Source: an uncultured Collinsella sp.
GTDB taxonomy: Bacteria; Actinomycetota; Coriobacteriia; Coriobacteriales; Coriobacteriaceae
Reading direction: 5' to 3'
DNA length: 64,000 bases
Assembly: GCA_959601045.1 (NCBI GenBank)
Contig: CAUGNZ010000009.1
Location: 1 to 64,000 of the forward strand
Below the pieces are notes generated by a model that did not search any database, was not told where the DNA came from, and saw only the letters and a program-made list of their open reading frames with translations. Shown here piece by piece: positions 61,343 through 64,000 of the stretch. Position 1 is the stretch's first letter, and every line of letters starts with the position of its first letter. The translations under genes were made by a program, and so were the position numbers.

Positions 61343-61352
61343 GGGACTCTAT

Positions 61353-64000
61353 ATGCAAAAGGAATACCTGTCCGCCGCGGCGGAGGTGCTCAGCGACCAA
61401 GGTGTCGATGAGAACCTCGGCCTGAGCAACGACGAGGCGTCTTCGCGCCTCGCCAAGACAGGCCCTAACAAGCTCGAGGAAGCCGAGAAGACACCGCTGT
61501 GGAAGCGTTTCTTTGAGCAGATGGCCGACCCCATGGTCATCATGCTGATCGTTGCCGCCGTCATCAGTGCGCTCACGGGCATGGTCAAGGGCGAGCCCGA
61601 CTTTGCCGATGTTGCCATCATCATGTTCGTCGTTATCGTCAACTCGGTGCTGGGCGTGGTCCAGGAAGCCAAGAGCGAGGAGGCCCTCGAGGCCCTGCAG
61701 GAGATGAGTGCGGCGCAGTCCAAGGTGCTGCGCGACGGCAAGCTCGTGCACCTGCCGAGCGCCGAGCTCGTGCCCGGCGACGTGATCATGCTCGAGGCGG
61801 GCGACTCCGTCCCGGCTGACTGCCGCGTGCTCGAGAGCGCCACGATGAAGATCGAAGAGTCCGCACTCACCGGCGAGTCCGTGCCCGTAGAGAAGCACGC
61901 CAACGTTATCGAGCTTGCTGCGGGCACCGATGACGTGCCGCTCGGCGACCGCAAGAACATGTGCTACATGGGCTCCACCGTCGTGTACGGCCGTGGTCGC
62001 GCCGTCGTGGTCGGCACCGGCATGGATACCGAGATGGGCAAGATCGCCGGCGCCCTGGCCGAGGCCAAGGAAGAGCTCACGCCGCTGCAGGTGAAGCTCG
62101 CCGAGCTCAGCCGCATCCTCACCATTATGGTGATCGTCATCTGCGTCGTGATCTTTGGCGTTGACATCCTCCGCCACGGCGTGGGCAACGTCCTTACCGA
62201 TCCGACCGCCTTGCTCGACACCTTTATGGTCGCGGTCTCGCTCGCCGTCGCCGCCATTCCCGAGGGCCTGGTCGCCGTCGTGACCATCGTGCTTTCGCTC
62301 GGCGTGACCAAGATGGCCAAGCGCCAGGCGATTATCCGCAAGCTCTCTGCCGTCGAGACCCTCGGCTGCACGCAGACTATCTGCTCGGACAAGACCGGCA
62401 CCCTTACCCAGAATAAGATGACCGTCGTCAAGCACGAGCTCGCCGCGCCCAAGGAGAAGTTCCTGGCCGGTATGGCCCTGTGCTCCGATGCCCAGTGGGA
62501 CGAGGAGCTGGGCGAGGCCGTGGGCGAGCCGACTGAGTGCGCGCTCGTCAACGACGCCGGCAAGGCAGGCCTCACCGGCCTGACTGCCGAGCATCCGCGC
62601 GTGGGCGAGGCCCCGTTTGACTCGGGGCGCAAGATGATGTCCGTGGTCGTCGAGACCCTGGACGGCGAGTACGAGCAGTACACCAAGGGCGCGCCTGACG
62701 TGGTGATCGGCCTGTGCACCCACATCTACGAGGGCGATAAGGTCGTCCCCCTGACCGAGGAGCGTCGCGCCGAGCTCGTGGCCGCCAACAAGGCCATGGC
62801 CGACGAGGCCCTGCGCGTGCTGGCGCTGGCAAGCCACACCTACACCGAGGTCCCGGTCGACTGCAGCCCCGCCGCGCTCGAGCATGACCTGGTCTTCTGC
62901 GGCCTGTCCGGCATGATCGACCCGGTCCGCCCCGAGGTCGCCGAAGCCATCCGCGAGGCCCACGACGCTGGCATTCGCACCGTCATGATCACGGGCGACC
63001 ACATCGACACCGCCGTGGCCATCGCCAAGCAGCTGGGCATCGTCACCGATCGCAGCCATGCCATCACCGGTGCCGACCTCGATCGCATGAGCGACGAGGA
63101 GCTCGACGCGCACATCGAGGACTACGGCGTGTACGCCCGCGTCCAGCCCGAGCACAAGACCCGCATCGTCGAGGCCTGGAAGTCGCGTGACCAGATCGTG
63201 GCCATGACGGGCGATGGCGTCAACGACGCCCCGTCCATCAAGCGCGCCGACATCGGCGTGGGCATGGGCATCACCGGTACCGATGTCACCAAGAACGTCG
63301 CCGACATGGTACTTGCCGACGACAATTTCGCCACCATCATCGGTGCCTGCGAAGAGGGCCGTCGCATCTACGACAACATCCGCAAGGTCATCCAGTTCCT
63401 GCTTTCGGCCAACCTTGCCGAGGTCTTCTCGGTGTTTATCGCCACGCTCATCGGCTTTACCATCTTCCAGCCGGTGCAGCTGCTGTGGGTGAACCTGGTC
63501 ACCGACTGCTTCCCCGCGCTCGCGTTGGGCATGGAGGATGCCGAGGGCGACATCATGAAGCGCAAGCCGCGCAACGCCAAGGACGGTGTCTTTGCCGGAC
63601 ATATGGGTCTGGACTGCGTGGTCCAGGGCCTAATCATCACCGCGCTGGTGCTGGCGAGCTTCTTTGTGGGCGTGTACTTTGACATGGGCTACATCCACAT
63701 CGCCGATATGATCGCCGGCAATGCCGACGAGGAAGGCGTGATGATGGCGTTCATCACGCTCAACATGGTCGAGATTTTCCACTGCTTCAATATGCGCAGC
63801 CGTCGTGCGTCGCTGTTCACCATGAAGAAGCAGAACAAGTGGCTGTGGGCTTCCGCCGCGCTGGCACTGGTGCTGACGGTGATCGTGACCGTGCAGCCGA
63901 CGCTTGCCGAGATGTTCTTTGGCCCCGTGACGCTTGAGCTCAAGGGCGTTGTCGCTGCCCTGGGCCTGGCCTTCCTGATCATCCCGCTGATGGAGATCTA
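61353..64000 (+). CDS. P-type calcium-transporting ATPase (partial, cut by window end)
   Basis: 882 codons of a PMR1/SERCA-like pump (P2A type) are visible. It has an N-terminal cation ATPase domain (about 1-75), actuator loop with LTGESVPVEK, membrane segment 4 IPEGLVAVVTI, phosphorylation site CSDKTGTLTQ with Asp346, nucleotide domain, hinge TGDGVNDAPS and C-terminal helices. The Pro that usually follows EGL in helix 4 of calcium pumps is Val, at a position close to the ion site, so ion preference is not fully certain. AGGAGGGG lies 7 bases before ATG 61353 within a hairpin that could restrict translation. The end lies beyond 64000. Confidence 0.93.
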   Translation, partial: MQKEYLSAAAEVLSDQGVDENLGLSNDEASSRLAKTGPNKLEEAEKTPLWKRFFEQMADPMVIMLIVAAVISALTGMVKGEPDFADVAIIMFVVIVNSVLGVVQEAKSEEALEALQEMSAAQSKVLRDGKLVHLPSAELVPGDVIMLEAGDSVPADCRVLESATMKIEESALTGESVPVEKHANVIELAAGTDDVPLGDRKNMCYMGSTVVYGRGRAVVVGTGMDTEMGKIAGALAEAKEELTPLQVKLAELSRILTIMVIVICVVIFGVDILRHGVGNVLTDPTALLDTFMVAVSLAVAAIPEGLVAVVTIVLSLGVTKMAKRQAIIRKLSAVETLGCTQTICSDKTGTLTQNKMTVVKHELAAPKEKFLAGMALCSDAQWDEELGEAVGEPTECALVNDAGKAGLTGLTAEHPRVGEAPFDSGRKMMSVVVETLDGEYEQYTKGAPDVVIGLCTHIYEGDKVVPLTEERRAELVAANKAMADEALRVLALASHTYTEVPVDCSPAALEHDLVFCGLSGMIDPVRPEVAEAIREAHDAGIRTVMITGDHIDTAVAIAKQLGIVTDRSHAITGADLDRMSDEELDAHIEDYGVYARVQPEHKTRIVEAWKSRDQIVAMTGDGVNDAPSIKRADIGVGMGITGTDVTKNVADMVLADDNFATIIGACEEGRRIYDNIRKVIQFLLSANLAEVFSVFIATLIGFTIFQPVQLLWVNLVTDCFPALALGMEDAEGDIMKRKPRNAKDGVFAGHMGLDCVVQGLIITALVLASFFVGVYFDMGYIHIADMIAGNADEEGVMMAFITLNMVEIFHCFNMRSRRASLFTMKKQNKWLWASAALALVLTVIVTVQPTLAEMFFGPVTLELKGVVAALGLAFLIIPLMEI

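Noticed and set aside
61235..61352. yybP-ykoY manganese riboswitch before the calcium ATPase
   Set aside because: The conserved loop sequences of that class are not visible; only generic hairpins are seen.

Overview
The window reads as a chromosomal stretch of an anaerobic, fermentative, high-GC Gram-positive gut bacterium of the Coriobacteriia, most likely Collinsella or a close relative. This is inferred from the roughly 60 percent GC coding sequence, strong AAGGAG/GGAGG ribosome sites, a T-box leader on pheST, mannose-family PTS systems beside rubrerythrin and lactate-type dehydrogenase genes, and the absence of respiratory genes. No species call can be made from this window alone.

Layout. 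0-14 kb is mostly housekeeping and DNA repair: tRNA-Asp, an Rrf2 regulator with a cluster-less MutY-like glycosylase, rubrerythrin, rmuC, an ABC exporter, nth, mfd, a PAP2 phosphatase, threonine aldolase and an acetyltransferase. 14-29 kb and 35-40 kb form an accessory sugar-conjugate region: four SIS-domain deglycases (15120, 20548, 27845, 37600), two mannose-family PTS transporters (17747-20348 and 36441-40337), four GntR/UTRA regulators (14191, 23782, 26936, 35601), a HAD phosphatase and a DMT exporter, interleaved with yitT and recQ. 29-35 kb holds a lactate/hydroxyacid dehydrogenase, metA, 5-formyl-THF cyclo-ligase and a large M16 protease. 40-45 kb holds an AlbA_2/ATPase regulator behind a striking array of inverted repeats, two poorly characterised genes, a DUF5710 gene, tRNA-Val and a second DMT exporter. 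45-64 kb holds a DUF4012 membrane protein, glmM, an M32 carboxypeptidase, a T-box leader with pheST, a cobalt/nickel ECF transporter (cbiM-N fusion, cbiQ, cbiO), a zinc-dependent phospholipase C-like protein, pyruvate kinase and a P-type calcium ATPase cut by the window end.

How the parts fit. The PTS systems would import and phosphorylate glycated amino compounds or amino sugars. The SIS proteins all keep a Glu and a His sixteen residues apart, as in the fructose-asparagine deglycase FraB, and would split the phosphorylated conjugates into hexose phosphate and amine. Three of the four regulators sit next to a deglycase or PTS gene and have repeated sequence motifs in the nearby promoter regions. 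The intergenic DNA is unusually rich in dispersed hairpin elements: at least five families are seen. Several sit directly after stop codons, and one family shows a compensated base change between its two copies.
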